Assembly (NCBI GenBank): GCA_019114495.1
Contig: DXFK01000198.1
Location: 1-60,915, forward strand
Direction of reading: 5' to 3'
Length of the DNA stretch: 60,915 nucleotides
Source of the DNA: Candidatus Blautia stercoravium
GTDB taxonomy: Bacteria > Bacillota > Clostridia > Lachnospirales > Lachnospiraceae
A program made the position numbers and the translations under genes. A model generated the notes under the pieces. It saw only the letters and a program-made list of their open reading frames with translations, did not search any database and was not told the origin of the DNA. This document shows positions 21,094 to 31,010 of the stretch, piece after piece (positions within the stretch are counted from its first letter, which is position 1; every line of letters begins with the position of its first letter).

Positions 21094-23024
21094 GTCTTTT
21101 CAAGCTTTCTTTTTCTAACTTTAAGCGAAGTGTAAGAAATTATGGCATGCTCATTGTTTCTCTGGCATTTTCTGTGTTTATCTTTTTTAATTTTCAAAAT
21201 GTGCTGTATTCGGATTCCATGGACGTACTCATGGATTATAAAAAGGATTATATTGATATGATTGTAAAGGCCGCGTCCGTTGTGTTTGCCGTGTTTTTAT
21301 TCTTCTTCATCTGGTATGCGTCCAATGTGTTTTTAAATCAGAGAAAAAAAGAAATCGGTATTTACATTTTTATGGGACTGGATAATCGGCGTATAGGAAA
21401 AATGTATGTGCTGGAAGCTGTATTTATCGGTCTGGTTTCATTGGTTTCGGGAATTGTAACCGGAGTGCTGTTTTCCAAGCTGTTTCAGATGCTGCTTTTG
21501 AAGCTGTCGGATATCAGTGTGAATGTAAAATTTTCTTTCAGTCTTTCGCCGGTACTGGTTACAGCAGCTATGTTTGGCGGTGTATATGGAATGATGACGT
21601 TAAAGAGTTATCACACGCTGGCAACCAGCAGTGTGCTGAATCTGCTTTCCGGTGCAAAGCAGAAGGAAATGCGTTCGGAAAAGGGAATTCTGACTTTTCT
21701 GCGGATTCTGGCAGGCCTGGGATTTCTGGGCGTGGGCTATTATCTGGCCTGGGATACCAATGGCATGCAGGCTCTGACTAACGCTCTGGCAGCGGTAATT
21801 CTGGTAATTGCAGGCGTTTATTTACTATTTTCCGGTCTCATTCCTGCACTTTTGAGAAAGCTGACAGGCAATAAAAAGTATCTGTATAAAAAAGAGAGGA
21901 ATCTTTGGGTGAACAGTCTGGCTTTCCGCATGAAAAAAAATTACAGAACGTATGCCATGGTGACCGTGCTGATGATATGTTCTGTAACTGTGCTGGCTTT
22001 TTCTATTGCTATGAAGCAGCGGTATGAGAAAATTCGTGCCTATGACCGGGTTTATACCTGCCAGGTGGTAAGTGCACAGCCAAAAGACGGAGAAGAAATT
22101 GCCAGAGGTATTGAAAAGGAAAATGAACTGGAATACTGGAATACTTATGAATTGGTAATTCTGGATTCCGAAACCATGCATGCAAAATACAATCAAATTA
22201 TGTACGGTGTGGTATCTTATTCCCAGGTAAAGGCCGCTGCCAAAGCGGCAGGGCTTCCGTTTCCATACAAAGAACTGAAGGACAGCCAGGTGATTGACCT
22301 GGACCACGAAATTCTTATGAGCCTTTTGGGCAGTTCGGACGGAGATGAAAAACAGCAGATAGGAGAGAAAACGTATGATGTTCTTGCCAAGGACAAGACA
22401 CCGTATCTGGGAGTTCTGCAAAGTTCGGCAGACATCTGTGTAGTCAGTGATAAGACTTTTGAAGAGCTGGAGGGGCTTGGAGTGAAAAGCTATTTGTATA
22501 ATTACAGACTGAAAAACCCCGAAAACATAGAAGCGTCAAAGGCTTATATCCAGTCTTTAGCCACACGGGATGAAAACGGCCAGTATACAACCGGTGTAAA
22601 CTATTCCCAGGCACAGTCCAAGCAGGACGGTTGGATTCGGATTATGTATTCTTTGTGTCAGTTTATGTTTGTGACGCTGGTGTTGGCAGCAGGAAGCATT
22701 ATTTTCTTAAAGACGGGCAACGAAGTTTATGAGGACAAAGAGCGGTACCAGATACTGGAAAAAATGGGAATCCAAAGAAGCGTACTGAGAAAATCTGTAC
22801 GCAATGAAATCTGTTTTACCTACTATTGTCCCTTTGTGCTCATGGTGGTCACCTCCTGGTTTTCCATACATGCGCTGGGAAATGTGATGAAGGAAGAACT
22901 GCTGCTGGTGAATCTGTGGAGTGCAGGCATTGTTCTGGTGCTGTTTAGCGGGATTTGTCTGTTGTCCGTGAGGACAGCGAGAAAGAGGCTGTTTTTAGAC
23001 TCAAAAGTTACTGTGCACCTTTAA
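21090..23024 (+). CDS. BceB-type FtsX-like ABC transporter permease
   Basis: 644 aa with ten hydrophobic segments and a large extracytoplasmic domain; follows the BceA-type gene. Confidence 0.92.
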   Translation: MSLFKLSFSNFKRSVRNYGMLIVSLAFSVFIFFNFQNVLYSDSMDVLMDYKKDYIDMIVKAASVVFAVFLFFFIWYASNVFLNQRKKEIGIYIFMGLDNRRIGKMYVLEAVFIGLVSLVSGIVTGVLFSKLFQMLLLKLSDISVNVKFSFSLSPVLVTAAMFGGVYGMMTLKSYHTLATSSVLNLLSGAKQKEMRSEKGILTFLRILAGLGFLGVGYYLAWDTNGMQALTNALAAVILVIAGVYLLFSGLIPALLRKLTGNKKYLYKKERNLWVNSLAFRMKKNYRTYAMVTVLMICSVTVLAFSIAMKQRYEKIRAYDRVYTCQVVSAQPKDGEEIARGIEKENELEYWNTYELVILDSETMHAKYNQIMYGVVSYSQVKAAAKAAGLPFPYKELKDSQVIDLDHEILMSLLGSSDGDEKQQIGEKTYDVLAKDKTPYLGVLQSSADICVVSDKTFEELEGLGVKSYLYNYRLKNPENIEASKAYIQSLATRDENGQYTTGVNYSQAQSKQDGWIRIMYSLCQFMFVTLVLAAGSIIFLKTGNEVYEDKERYQILEKMGIQRSVLRKSVRNEICFTYYCPFVLMVVTSWFSIHALGNVMKEELLLVNLWSAGIVLVLFSGICLLSVRTARKRLFLDSKVTVHL

Positions 23025-23872
23025 TTTTCTGCTCCCACTGATTTCGATGTCCGCAAATCGCGGGGAGTACAGCCGTAAATCTCACGAAAGAGCTTGTGAA
23101 ACAGCTTATAGTTGGTAAATCCGTTCCGGTCAATGATTTCCATAATGGGGTCATTGGTGGTAAGCAATTCAAAATGAATGTGAGAAAGACGAACCAGGTT
23201 TACATGCCTGGAAAAGTTAAGCCCTACATTCTTTTTGAAAAAACGGCAGAAATATTCCCGGTTGAGACCAAAATGAGCAGAAATTTCCTCCAGAGAAATG
23301 TTGTGTCTGTAGTTCTCTTCCACATATAGCAAAATCTCTTTCAGCCGTTCCTGATTTCCGGAGGCAGGGACGGCTTCTGCGGGAATGGAAACAGAGAAAT
23401 TGTTTACCAGTTTAAACAGAATCTGCATGACAATGGCTTCACAGGCCAGGTTCATGGCAGGGGGCTGGGTGATGTAGAGGGGAACCAGCTGCTTGAAAAG
23501 GCCGCAGATTTCCAAAAAGCAGGGAAGGTCTTTGTGGGTAAGGGTTTCTCTGCTGCACACCAGGTGGGGAATGATTCCTTGCTCCATATAGGATTCCAGA
23601 AATGCTCTGGAAATGTGCACACAGATTTCGGTATAAGCAAGAGCACAGCGGGATTCATGTATCTGGTTGGAGTCTGTGACAATAAATTCCCCTGCTACCA
23701 GAGTGTATTTTTTGCCGCTGATGGTGATTTCCGCAGTACCGTTTAGGATGTAGAGCAGTTCAATGGCAGGGTGCCAGTGGGCAGGGAAATAAGAACCACG
23801 GTTTGTCTGATAGCGGATGGAGATATTTTTTCCCTCCAGGTCATCCAGATGTCTGTAAAACGCAGCTTTCAT
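23021..23872 (-). CDS. AraC family transcriptional regulator
   Basis: Cupin (HWHPAIELLYILNGTAEITISGKKYTL) plus AraC HTH (ISLEEISAHFGLNREYFCRFFKKNVGLNFSRHVNLVRL). Confidence 0.92.
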   Translation of the reverse strand: MKAAFYRHLDDLEGKNISIRYQTNRGSYFPAHWHPAIELLYILNGTAEITISGKKYTLVAGEFIVTDSNQIHESRCALAYTEICVHISRAFLESYMEQGIIPHLVCSRETLTHKDLPCFLEICGLFKQLVPLYITQPPAMNLACEAIVMQILFKLVNNFSVSIPAEAVPASGNQERLKEILLYVEENYRHNISLEEISAHFGLNREYFCRFFKKNVGLNFSRHVNLVRLSHIHFELLTTNDPIMEIIDRNGFTNYKLFHKLFREIYGCTPRDLRTSKSVGAEN

Positions 23873-24001
23873 AAAAAACCTCCTTAATGTCAATATTGAC
23901 CAAAAAACAGTCAATATATTATCTAAAATAATTCTATATTCTATGATAACATATGGTTGTAAACAAGGAAAACACTTATTTCAAAAAGAGGAGAAATTAT
24001 T

Positions 24002-24142
24002 ATGAAAAAAACAAATCAGAACAATATAGATACAAAAAAATTAACATTCGGACAGCGCCTGGGAAGATACATTGAGAAAAACGGTAAAGTATTTGCAGCT
24101 ATTGACGCTACATGGACAGGCAGATTTTACGGAAGATACTAA
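24002..24142 (+). CDS. Unannotated 46-aa small protein MKKTNQNNIDTKKLTFGQRLGRYIEKNGKVFAAIDATWTGRFYGRY
   Basis: Manually translated; AAGAGGAGAAATTATT Shine-Dalgarno before ATG; terminator 15-65 nt after the TAA; divergent from an AraC regulator; below the 60-aa cutoff of the ORF track. Confidence 0.7.
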   Translation: MKKTNQNNIDTKKLTFGQRLGRYIEKNGKVFAAIDATWTGRFYGRY

Positions 24143-24156
24143 GAAGTATATAAAAA

Positions 24157-24208
24157 AGAAAAGCCCGCGAAGAAACAGGAAAGACTGCAGCTTCGCGGGC
24201 TTTTTGGA
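24157..24208 (+). terminator. Terminator between the small ORF and ilvN
   Basis: AAAAGCCCGCGAAG...CTTCGCGGGCTTTTT, 14-bp stem; A-tract/T-tract symmetry allows bidirectional use. Confidence 0.9.
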
Positions 24209-24221
24209 ATAGGGAGGAGAA

Positions 24222-24731
24222 TCAGTGTTCCATCATGCTGATGGATTCAATTCCCACGCTTCCGCCCCGTACTACTTCAATATTTTTAAATTCTTCTTTG
24301 AACAGATTGACAACAGCATCATTTTTGGCAGCGGTCTGGACAAATTCCAGAAGCAGACTGTCTTTTCCGCAATCAATGACACGTCCTTTAAAGGTTTCCG
24401 CAATCTGAAACAACTCAATTTTTTCCTCCAGAGAGCAGTCTCTGACTTTCACATAGAGAATTTCCTTCATGCGAATAAAAATATCTGTAAAATCAATGAC
24501 TTTGATAACCTCCACCATGCGGTTTAACTGCTTTTTTATCTGCTCAAAAGTTTCGTCATCACTGACCGTTGCAATGGTCATACGGGAAACGGTGGGGTCT
24601 TCCGTGGTTCCTACAGTAAGACTGTCCAGATTGTAGCATTTTCCGGAGAACAGTCCGGAAATTTTTGAAAGTACACCTATCTGATTTTCTACATAGAGGG
24701 AAATCCATCTTTTTTTCATTCCTTTTTCCAT
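24222..24731 (-). CDS. ilvN: acetolactate synthase small subunit
   Basis: RWISLYVENQIGVLSKISGLFSGKCYNLDSLTVGTTEDPTVSRMTI, ACT domain. Confidence 0.95.
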   Translation of the reverse strand: MEKGMKKRWISLYVENQIGVLSKISGLFSGKCYNLDSLTVGTTEDPTVSRMTIATVSDDETFEQIKKQLNRMVEVIKVIDFTDIFIRMKEILYVKVRDCSLEEKIELFQIAETFKGRVIDCGKDSLLLEFVQTAAKNDAVVNLFKEEFKNIEVVRGGSVGIESISMMEH

Positions 24732-24742
24732 AGTCCTGCCTC

Positions 24743-26461
24743 CTAACAATCCATAATCATATCGGCCAGAGTGCCGCCGGGTTTAATCATCGGGTAAACC
24801 ATTTCCTCCGGGTCGAGGATAAATTCAATCACTGTAGGCGTCTTGGTGTGTGTCTTGGCCCGCTCAAAAGCAGGGGCAATTTCTTCTTTTTTTGTAACAC
24901 GGATACCGTCTGCCCCATAGCTTTGGGCCAGCTTGACAAAATCCGGGGTATAAGGCGGCAGTTCTTCTCCATCTGTGCGGCGGGAGAGAGCGCCAGCCCG
25001 CAGGTTTGTCATAGAATACCGTTTGCCGTAGAACAGCTTCTGCCACTGGCGTACCATGCCCAAATATTCGTTATTGAAAATACAGAGAATAACAGGAAGC
25101 TCTTCCAGCACTGCAGTAGCCAGCTCCTGAATATTCATCTGCATGCCGCCGTCACCGGAAACAGCAATGACAGGAATGTCGGGATTGCCGATTTTTGCGC
25201 CAATGGCGCCGGGAAGTCCATAGCCCATAGTGCCAAGGCCTCCGGACATAATCAGTTTTTTCTTTTCTGTAATCTCTGCGTACTGGGTAACCAGCATCTG
25301 GTGCTGGCCCACGTCTGTTACCAGAATGGCTTTGTCAAACTGACGGTTGATTTCCTGAAGAATATCCAGAGGTCCCATCAGCGCCCGTTTCTTCATGGTA
25401 AGTGGGTGTTCTTCCTGCCATGCGTGAATCTCCTTTAGCCATTTCCCTGTGCTGCAGGGCTCCACATAAGCGTCCATTTTGGTAAGGGCTTCTTTGGCGT
25501 CAGCCACAATGGGAATATCCACGTGGATATTTCTGGAAATAGAAGCGGTATCAATATCAATGTGAACAATCTGCGCATGAGGGGCAAATTCATGAAGCTT
25601 TCCGGTGATACGGTCGTTAAATCGGGTGCCCATGGAAAACAGCAAATCACAGTTATTCACAGCCATATTGGCCGCATAAGCCCCATGCATACCCAGATTT
25701 CCAATAAACAGCGGATGGTTGGTGGAAATTGCGCCTCTGCCCATAATGGTCGTTACCACAGGAACCTGGGTTTTCTCAGCCACTTGGGTGAAAATTTCTC
25801 CGGCTCCTGCAATGTTGACACCGCCCCCTGCCAGAAACAGAGGTTTTTTGGCTTTCTGCAGAAGCTTCAGCGCTTTTTTCAGCTGCCCCATATGGATACT
25901 GGAATTGGGTTTGTATCCCCGAATGTTGACGGTTTTGGGATATTCCGGGCTGCCAAGCTCTGCCATCACGTCTTTTGGCAAGTCAATGAGCACAGGGCCG
26001 GGTCTTCCCGTGCGTGCAATATAGAAGGCTTCTTTGATAATTCGTCCCAGGTCTTCCCGCCTGCGTACGGTGACGCCGTATTTGGTTATGCTGCGGGTAA
26101 TGCCCACAATATCCACCTCCTGAAAAGCGTCGTTTCCAATGAGATGACGTGCCACCTGTCCGGTAAAGCATACGAGAGGTACGCTGTCATAATTGGCTGT
26201 GGCAAGACCTGTCACCAGATTGGTAGCGCCGGGACCGCTGGTCACCAGACAGACCCCAACCTTTCCTGTGGTTCTGGCATAGGCGTCTGCTTCGTGAACC
26301 AGAGCCTGCTCATGCCGGGGAAGTATGACGTCCAGATTGTTCTGTTTGTAAAGCTCGTCGCTGATGTCAATGGTACACGCCCCGGGATAGCCGAATATAA
26401 CGTCCACCCCTTCTTCTTTCAGGGCTTTTACCAATAGCCGGTTTCCTGAAATTTGTTTCAT
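24743..26461 (-). CDS. ilvB: acetolactate synthase large subunit
   Basis: GNRLLVKALKEEGVDVIFGYPGACTIDISDELY...; ThDP-binding GDGGMQMNIQELATA. Confidence 0.97.
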   Translation of the reverse strand: MKQISGNRLLVKALKEEGVDVIFGYPGACTIDISDELYKQNNLDVILPRHEQALVHEADAYARTTGKVGVCLVTSGPGATNLVTGLATANYDSVPLVCFTGQVARHLIGNDAFQEVDIVGITRSITKYGVTVRRREDLGRIIKEAFYIARTGRPGPVLIDLPKDVMAELGSPEYPKTVNIRGYKPNSSIHMGQLKKALKLLQKAKKPLFLAGGGVNIAGAGEIFTQVAEKTQVPVVTTIMGRGAISTNHPLFIGNLGMHGAYAANMAVNNCDLLFSMGTRFNDRITGKLHEFAPHAQIVHIDIDTASISRNIHVDIPIVADAKEALTKMDAYVEPCSTGKWLKEIHAWQEEHPLTMKKRALMGPLDILQEINRQFDKAILVTDVGQHQMLVTQYAEITEKKKLIMSGGLGTMGYGLPGAIGAKIGNPDIPVIAVSGDGGMQMNIQELATAVLEELPVILCIFNNEYLGMVRQWQKLFYGKRYSMTNLRAGALSRRTDGEELPPYTPDFVKLAQSYGADGIRVTKKEEIAPAFERAKTHTKTPTVIEFILDPEEMVYPMIKPGGTLADMIMDC

Positions 26462-26646
26462 AATGCAATCCCTCCCTGTATTTTACAATATTACAGCGTA
26501 AAAGTTATAAATCATTATAGAATGGGGTCAAGGGTTTGTCAACAGAAAATGGGAAGGGAGATAGACAGAACGGGCAAGATGCATTAAAATAAAAAGATAG
26601 AGAAAATAAACTATTTTTGTTCAGATAGAAGGGAGAGCATATTATT

Positions 26647-27681
26647 ATGAAATTAATGCGCACAGAAGACGCAGTAGGACAGATTTTATGCCATGATATT
26701 ACACAGATTATCAAAGGCGTTACCAAAGACGCTGTTTTTCGCAAAGGCCATGTGATTCAAAAGGAGGACATTCCCGTTCTTTTAAGTGTGGGAAAAGAGC
26801 ATATTTATATATGGGAAAACAATGAAAATATGCTGCACGAGAACGAAGCGGCAGAAATCCTGTACCGCATTTGCAAGGGAGAGCATATGCACGGAAGTGA
26901 GGTTAAAGAAGGCAAAATTGAACTCATTGCCGACATGGACGGCGTTCTGAAAATACAAAGAGAAACACTGCATAAAATCAATGGGCTGGGCCAGATGATG
27001 ATTGCCAGCCGCCATGGAAATTTCCCGGTAAAAAAAGGAGATAAAATTGCAGGTACCAGAATCATCCCACTGGTGATAGAAAAAGAAAAAATGGAGGTAG
27101 CCAGGCAGGCCTCAGGGGAAGAACCGATTTTTCAGATTCTGCCTTATCGGTACAAAACCGCAGGAGTGATTACTACGGGAAACGAGGTGCTGAAAAACAG
27201 AATTTCCGATACCTTTACACCTGTTATTGAGGAAAAACTGGCAGAATATCAGGTGCAGATGACAGAGCATGTATTAAGCGGAGACGACCATACCGTGATT
27301 ACAAAAGCCATTGAAGAAATGATAGAAAAAGGTGTGGAAATGGTTATCTGCACCGGAGGCATGAGTGTGGACCCTGACGACAGGACACCTCTGGCTATTA
27401 AAAATACAGGGGCCAGGATTGTGACTTACGGGGCACCCATGCTGCCGGGAGCCATGTTCCTGCTGGCTTATTATGAGCATGGCGATAAGAAGATTCCCGT
27501 TCTGGGACTGCCTGGCTGCGTCATGTATGCCAAAAGGACAATTTTCGATTTGGTGCTGCCGCGGCTTCTGGCTGGAGAAATACTCACAGAGGAAGATTTT
27601 ATCCGGGCAGGAGAAGGCGGCCTGTGTCTGTCCTGTCCCCAGTGTACGTATCCGAACTGCGGATTTGGGAAAGGAGTTTAA
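26647..27681 (+). CDS. molybdopterin-binding protein (MoeA-like), Cys-rich C-terminus
   Basis: AGVITTGNEVLKNRISDTF... VICTGGMSVDPDDRTPLAI molybdopterin-binding fold; C-terminal CLSCPQCTYPNCGFGKG. Confidence 0.88.
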   Translation: MKLMRTEDAVGQILCHDITQIIKGVTKDAVFRKGHVIQKEDIPVLLSVGKEHIYIWENNENMLHENEAAEILYRICKGEHMHGSEVKEGKIELIADMDGVLKIQRETLHKINGLGQMMIASRHGNFPVKKGDKIAGTRIIPLVIEKEKMEVARQASGEEPIFQILPYRYKTAGVITTGNEVLKNRISDTFTPVIEEKLAEYQVQMTEHVLSGDDHTVITKAIEEMIEKGVEMVICTGGMSVDPDDRTPLAIKNTGARIVTYGAPMLPGAMFLLAYYEHGDKKIPVLGLPGCVMYAKRTIFDLVLPRLLAGEILTEEDFIRAGEGGLCLSCPQCTYPNCGFGKGV

Positions 27682-28176
27682 ATGGGAGAATTCACGCATT
27701 TTAACAACCGGGGTGAGGCGGTTATGGTAGATGTCAGCGAGAAAAAGGAAACGGTCAGAGAAGCCATTGCCGCCGGAACCATTACCATGAACAGAGCATG
27801 CTTTTTGAAACTTGCAGAAGGCGGGATGGGAAAAGGAGACGTGCTGGGTGTAGCCAGAATTGCAGGAATCATGGGGGCAAAGAAAACCTCAGAACTGATT
27901 CCCCTCTGCCATGTGCTGAATCTTTCCAAGGTAGAATTGGAGTTTTTCCTTTTGGAGCAGGAATACACAGTAAAAGCGGTGTGTACCGTGCGCACTGTGG
28001 GAAAGACCGGGGTGGAGATGGAAGCATTGACCGGGGTGAGCACCGCGCTGCTTACCATTTACGATATGTGTAAGGCTGTGGATAAAAGTATGAAAATCGG
28101 AAATATCTGTCTGGAAAAGAAAACCGGCGGAAAAAGCGGGATATACCGGAGACAGATGGAAAGCGGGGAGCAGTAA
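27682..28176 (+). CDS. moaC: cyclic pyranopterin monophosphate synthase
   Basis: FTHFNNRGEAVMVDVSEKKETVREAIAAG; GAKKTSELIPLCHVLNLSKVE. Confidence 0.97.
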   Translation: MGEFTHFNNRGEAVMVDVSEKKETVREAIAAGTITMNRACFLKLAEGGMGKGDVLGVARIAGIMGAKKTSELIPLCHVLNLSKVELEFFLLEQEYTVKAVCTVRTVGKTGVEMEALTGVSTALLTIYDMCKAVDKSMKIGNICLEKKTGGKSGIYRRQMESGEQ

Positions 28177-29142
28177 GTGAAGGACAGCTACGGAAGAACA
28201 GTGGATTATATGCGGATTTCCATTACAGACCGCTGCAATTTAAGGTGCAGGTACTGTATGCCGGAAATCCCCTGCTTTCTGCCCCGGAAAGAACTTTTAA
28301 GTCTGGAGGAAATTCTGGAAATCTGCGTCTGCGGCGCCCAAATGGGTATACGAAAAATAAAGATTACCGGAGGAGAACCCCTTCTGCGTCCCGGCTGTGT
28401 GGAACTTATCCGGAATCTGAAAGAAATTCCCGGAATGGAAAAGGTGACACTGACAACCAACGGTGTACTTCTGGCCGCTTTTGCCGAGGAACTTTACCAT
28501 GCTGGAATTGACGGAGTGAATGTGAGTCTGGATACACTGAATGGGGAAACATACAGGAAAATCACGGGCTTTGACAAGCTTTCACAGGTTCTTAAAGGAC
28601 TGGATATGATGAGCCGCTTCCCGGTACCTTTAAAAACCAACACGGTGCTGCTGCCCTGGGAGAACGGAGAGGATTGGCAAGAACTGGCGCTGTTAGCTAA
28701 AAACCGCAGAATAGATGTGCGTTTTATCGAAAAAATGCCTTTGGGAAAAGATAAAGAAACAGAGGGAGTTTCCAATATTTTATTATTAGAACATATGCAG
28801 GCATATTTCGGAAAGGCAGAACCGGACTGCCGTTCTCACGGAAACGGCCCGGCTGTGTATTACCGTTTTCCTGATTTTCAGGGAAGTGTGGGCTTTATCA
28901 GTGCCATGCATGATAATTTCTGTGCAGGCTGTAACCGCTTGCGCATGACGGCAGAGGGAAAGGTAAAGCCCTGCCTTTGCTATGAGGATAATTTTTCTCT
29001 GAAAGAGGCAGTAAGAGCAGGAAATCGTGAGGAAATCAGAGAATTGCTTAGAAGTGCTATTGAAAAGAAACCGCAGAAGCATTGTTTTGCACATACGGAA
29101 CAGATAACAGAGCAGCGGGATATGTGGAAAATAGGAGGATAG
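28177..29142 (+). CDS. moaA: GTP 3',8-cyclase
   Basis: MRISITDRCNLRCRYCMPE radical-SAM motif; FCAGCNRLRMTAEGKVKPCLCYEDN. Confidence 0.97.
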   Translation: MKDSYGRTVDYMRISITDRCNLRCRYCMPEIPCFLPRKELLSLEEILEICVCGAQMGIRKIKITGGEPLLRPGCVELIRNLKEIPGMEKVTLTTNGVLLAAFAEELYHAGIDGVNVSLDTLNGETYRKITGFDKLSQVLKGLDMMSRFPVPLKTNTVLLPWENGEDWQELALLAKNRRIDVRFIEKMPLGKDKETEGVSNILLLEHMQAYFGKAEPDCRSHGNGPAVYYRFPDFQGSVGFISAMHDNFCAGCNRLRMTAEGKVKPCLCYEDNFSLKEAVRAGNREEIRELLRSAIEKKPQKHCFAHTEQITEQRDMWKIGG

Positions 29143-29144
29143 AA

Positions 29145-30080
29145 ATGGGAAATATCAGAGCAATCTGTATCAGTAAACAGAGAGGAACTGCAAAAACGGA
29201 AGTAGCAGAAGCAGAACTGACTCCCCAATGGGGGATTCTGGGGGATGCTCACGGAGGCCGATGGCACCGTCAGGTGAGCATGCTCTCTGTAGAGAAAATT
29301 CAGGATTTTCAGGCAAGAGGGGCAGAAGTGGATTTCGGTGCCTTTGGAGAAAATCTGGTGGTAGAGGGTTTTGACTTTGCTGCTCTGCCCGTGGGCAGTC
29401 GTTTCCGTATAGGAGATGTGGTGCTGGAAATGACCCAGATTGGAAAGGAATGTCATAACCACTGTCAGATTTATCAACGCATGGGTGAATGTATTATGCC
29501 GAGGGAAGGGGTATTTGCCAGAGTTTTGCAGGGGGGAAGTATCAAAAGAGGAGACGAAATCCACTTGATACTGCCTGACGCAAACCGGCCCTATACAGCG
29601 GCAGTTATTACCCTCAGCGATAAAGGGGCCAAGGGAGAACGGGAGGACAAAAGCGGTCCGTTAATTGTAAAAATGCTGGAAGAAGCCGGATACCAGGTGG
29701 AAGAAACGCTGCTCTTACCGGATGAACAGAAAACGTTGGAACAGCAGCTGATACGTCTGGCTGACCAGAGGCAGATAAGCCTGATTCTTACCACAGGCGG
29801 CACGGGATTTTCGAAAAGAGATGTGACCCCGGAAGCAACCATTGCCGTGTGTGACCGCATGGCGAGAGGTATTGCGGAGGCTATCCGGGGATATTCCATG
29901 ACTATTACAAAGCGCGCTATGTTAAGCCGGGCAGAATCCGGAATCCGAAAGGGTACTCTGATTGTAAATCTTCCGGGAAGTCCTAAGGCGGTAAAGGAAT
30001 CTCTGGAGTTTGTTCTGCCGGACTTGGAACACGGTCTGGGAATCCTGCGGGGAACCGAAGGAGAATGTGGAAGAAATTAG
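29145..30080 (+). CDS. MOSC domain fused to MogA/MoaB molybdopterin adenylyltransferase domain
   Basis: N-terminal MOSC (GILGDAHGGRWHRQVSMLSVE) and C-terminal MogA/MoaB (AAVITLSDKGAKGEREDKSGPLIVKMLEEAGYQV...LTTGGTGFSKRDVTPEAT). Confidence 0.92.
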   Translation: MGNIRAICISKQRGTAKTEVAEAELTPQWGILGDAHGGRWHRQVSMLSVEKIQDFQARGAEVDFGAFGENLVVEGFDFAALPVGSRFRIGDVVLEMTQIGKECHNHCQIYQRMGECIMPREGVFARVLQGGSIKRGDEIHLILPDANRPYTAAVITLSDKGAKGEREDKSGPLIVKMLEEAGYQVEETLLLPDEQKTLEQQLIRLADQRQISLILTTGGTGFSKRDVTPEATIAVCDRMARGIAEAIRGYSMTITKRAMLSRAESGIRKGTLIVNLPGSPKAVKESLEFVLPDLEHGLGILRGTEGECGRN

Positions 30081-30115
30081 AAGAAAACAGAGCAAAAGAG
30101 AATAGGAGAAGCAGA

Positions 30116-31000
30116 ATGAAGAAGGGATTTTTAGCAGCAGCTTTGGTATTGTGTATGACAGCAGGATTAGGCGCCTGCGGCGGAACGGAAAAAGAATCAG
30201 AAGGCGGGACAGAGAAAAAGCAGACGGTTGAAGAAACGAATACAGAACCTGAAGAAATTCAGGTGTTTATTGCGGCGAGTTTAAATACCGTGATGACCCA
30301 ACTGGCAGAGAAATATCATGAGGAGCACCCAGAGGTGAAAATTGTATACAATGCAGACAGCTCCGGTACACTGCTGACCCAGATTGAAGAGGGATATGCC
30401 TGCGATATTTTCTTTTCCGCAGCCCAGAAGCAAATGGATCAGTTGGAACAGGACGGACTGATTGTGGAGGGAACCCGCCGCAATGTGGTAAATAATCAGG
30501 TAGTACTTCTGACCTTAAAAGATAGTGAAACAAAAGTAACCGGACTTAACAATTTGCAGGAATCCAAAAGTATTGCTCTTGCAGGAGGCAGTGTGCCGGT
30601 AGGCAAGTATACCCGCCAGGCTCTGGTGAATATGGGGATTTTGCCGCAGGCAGAGGATGTGTCCAAAATTACGACGCAGGAAGTGTCTGAAGCCTTAGGC
30701 GGTGTGGAAATCAGTGAGCAGGATAACGTAAGCAAGGTGCTTACTGCCGTGACAGAAGGTGCCTGTGAGGTGGGAACGACTTATTATTCCGATACCTACG
30801 GATATGAGGATAAGGTGAAAATTCTGGAAACTGTGGGATACGATTTGACCGGAGATGTAATTTATCCTATCTGCCGGGTAAAGAACCAGGAAGCAGATAA
30901 GGCGCAGGAAGAAGCGGCCCAGGATTTTCTGAACTACGTGCTTTCCGATGAAGCAAAAGAAGTTTTTGAAAACTATTATTTTGATACGAATGTAGAGTAA
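30116..31000 (+). CDS. modA: molybdate ABC transporter substrate-binding lipoprotein
   Basis: Lipobox LGACGG; VFIAASLNTVMTQLAEKYHEEHPEVKIVYNADSSGTL. Confidence 0.94.
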   Translation: MKKGFLAAALVLCMTAGLGACGGTEKESEGGTEKKQTVEETNTEPEEIQVFIAASLNTVMTQLAEKYHEEHPEVKIVYNADSSGTLLTQIEEGYACDIFFSAAQKQMDQLEQDGLIVEGTRRNVVNNQVVLLTLKDSETKVTGLNNLQESKSIALAGGSVPVGKYTRQALVNMGILPQAEDVSKITTQEVSEALGGVEISEQDNVSKVLTAVTEGACEVGTTYYSDTYGYEDKVKILETVGYDLTGDVIYPICRVKNQEADKAQEEAAQDFLNYVLSDEAKEVFENYYFDTNVE

Positions 31001-31010
31001 AGGAGAGAAC

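Noticed and set aside
25523-26437. 304-aa plus-strand ORF opposite ilvB
   Set aside because: Antisense to acetolactate synthase with no recognisable domain.
26462-26646. Possible molybdenum cofactor riboswitch or T-box between ilvB and the moco operon
   Set aside because: Inspected both strands; none of the conserved Moco-RNA or T-box sequence blocks could be recognised.
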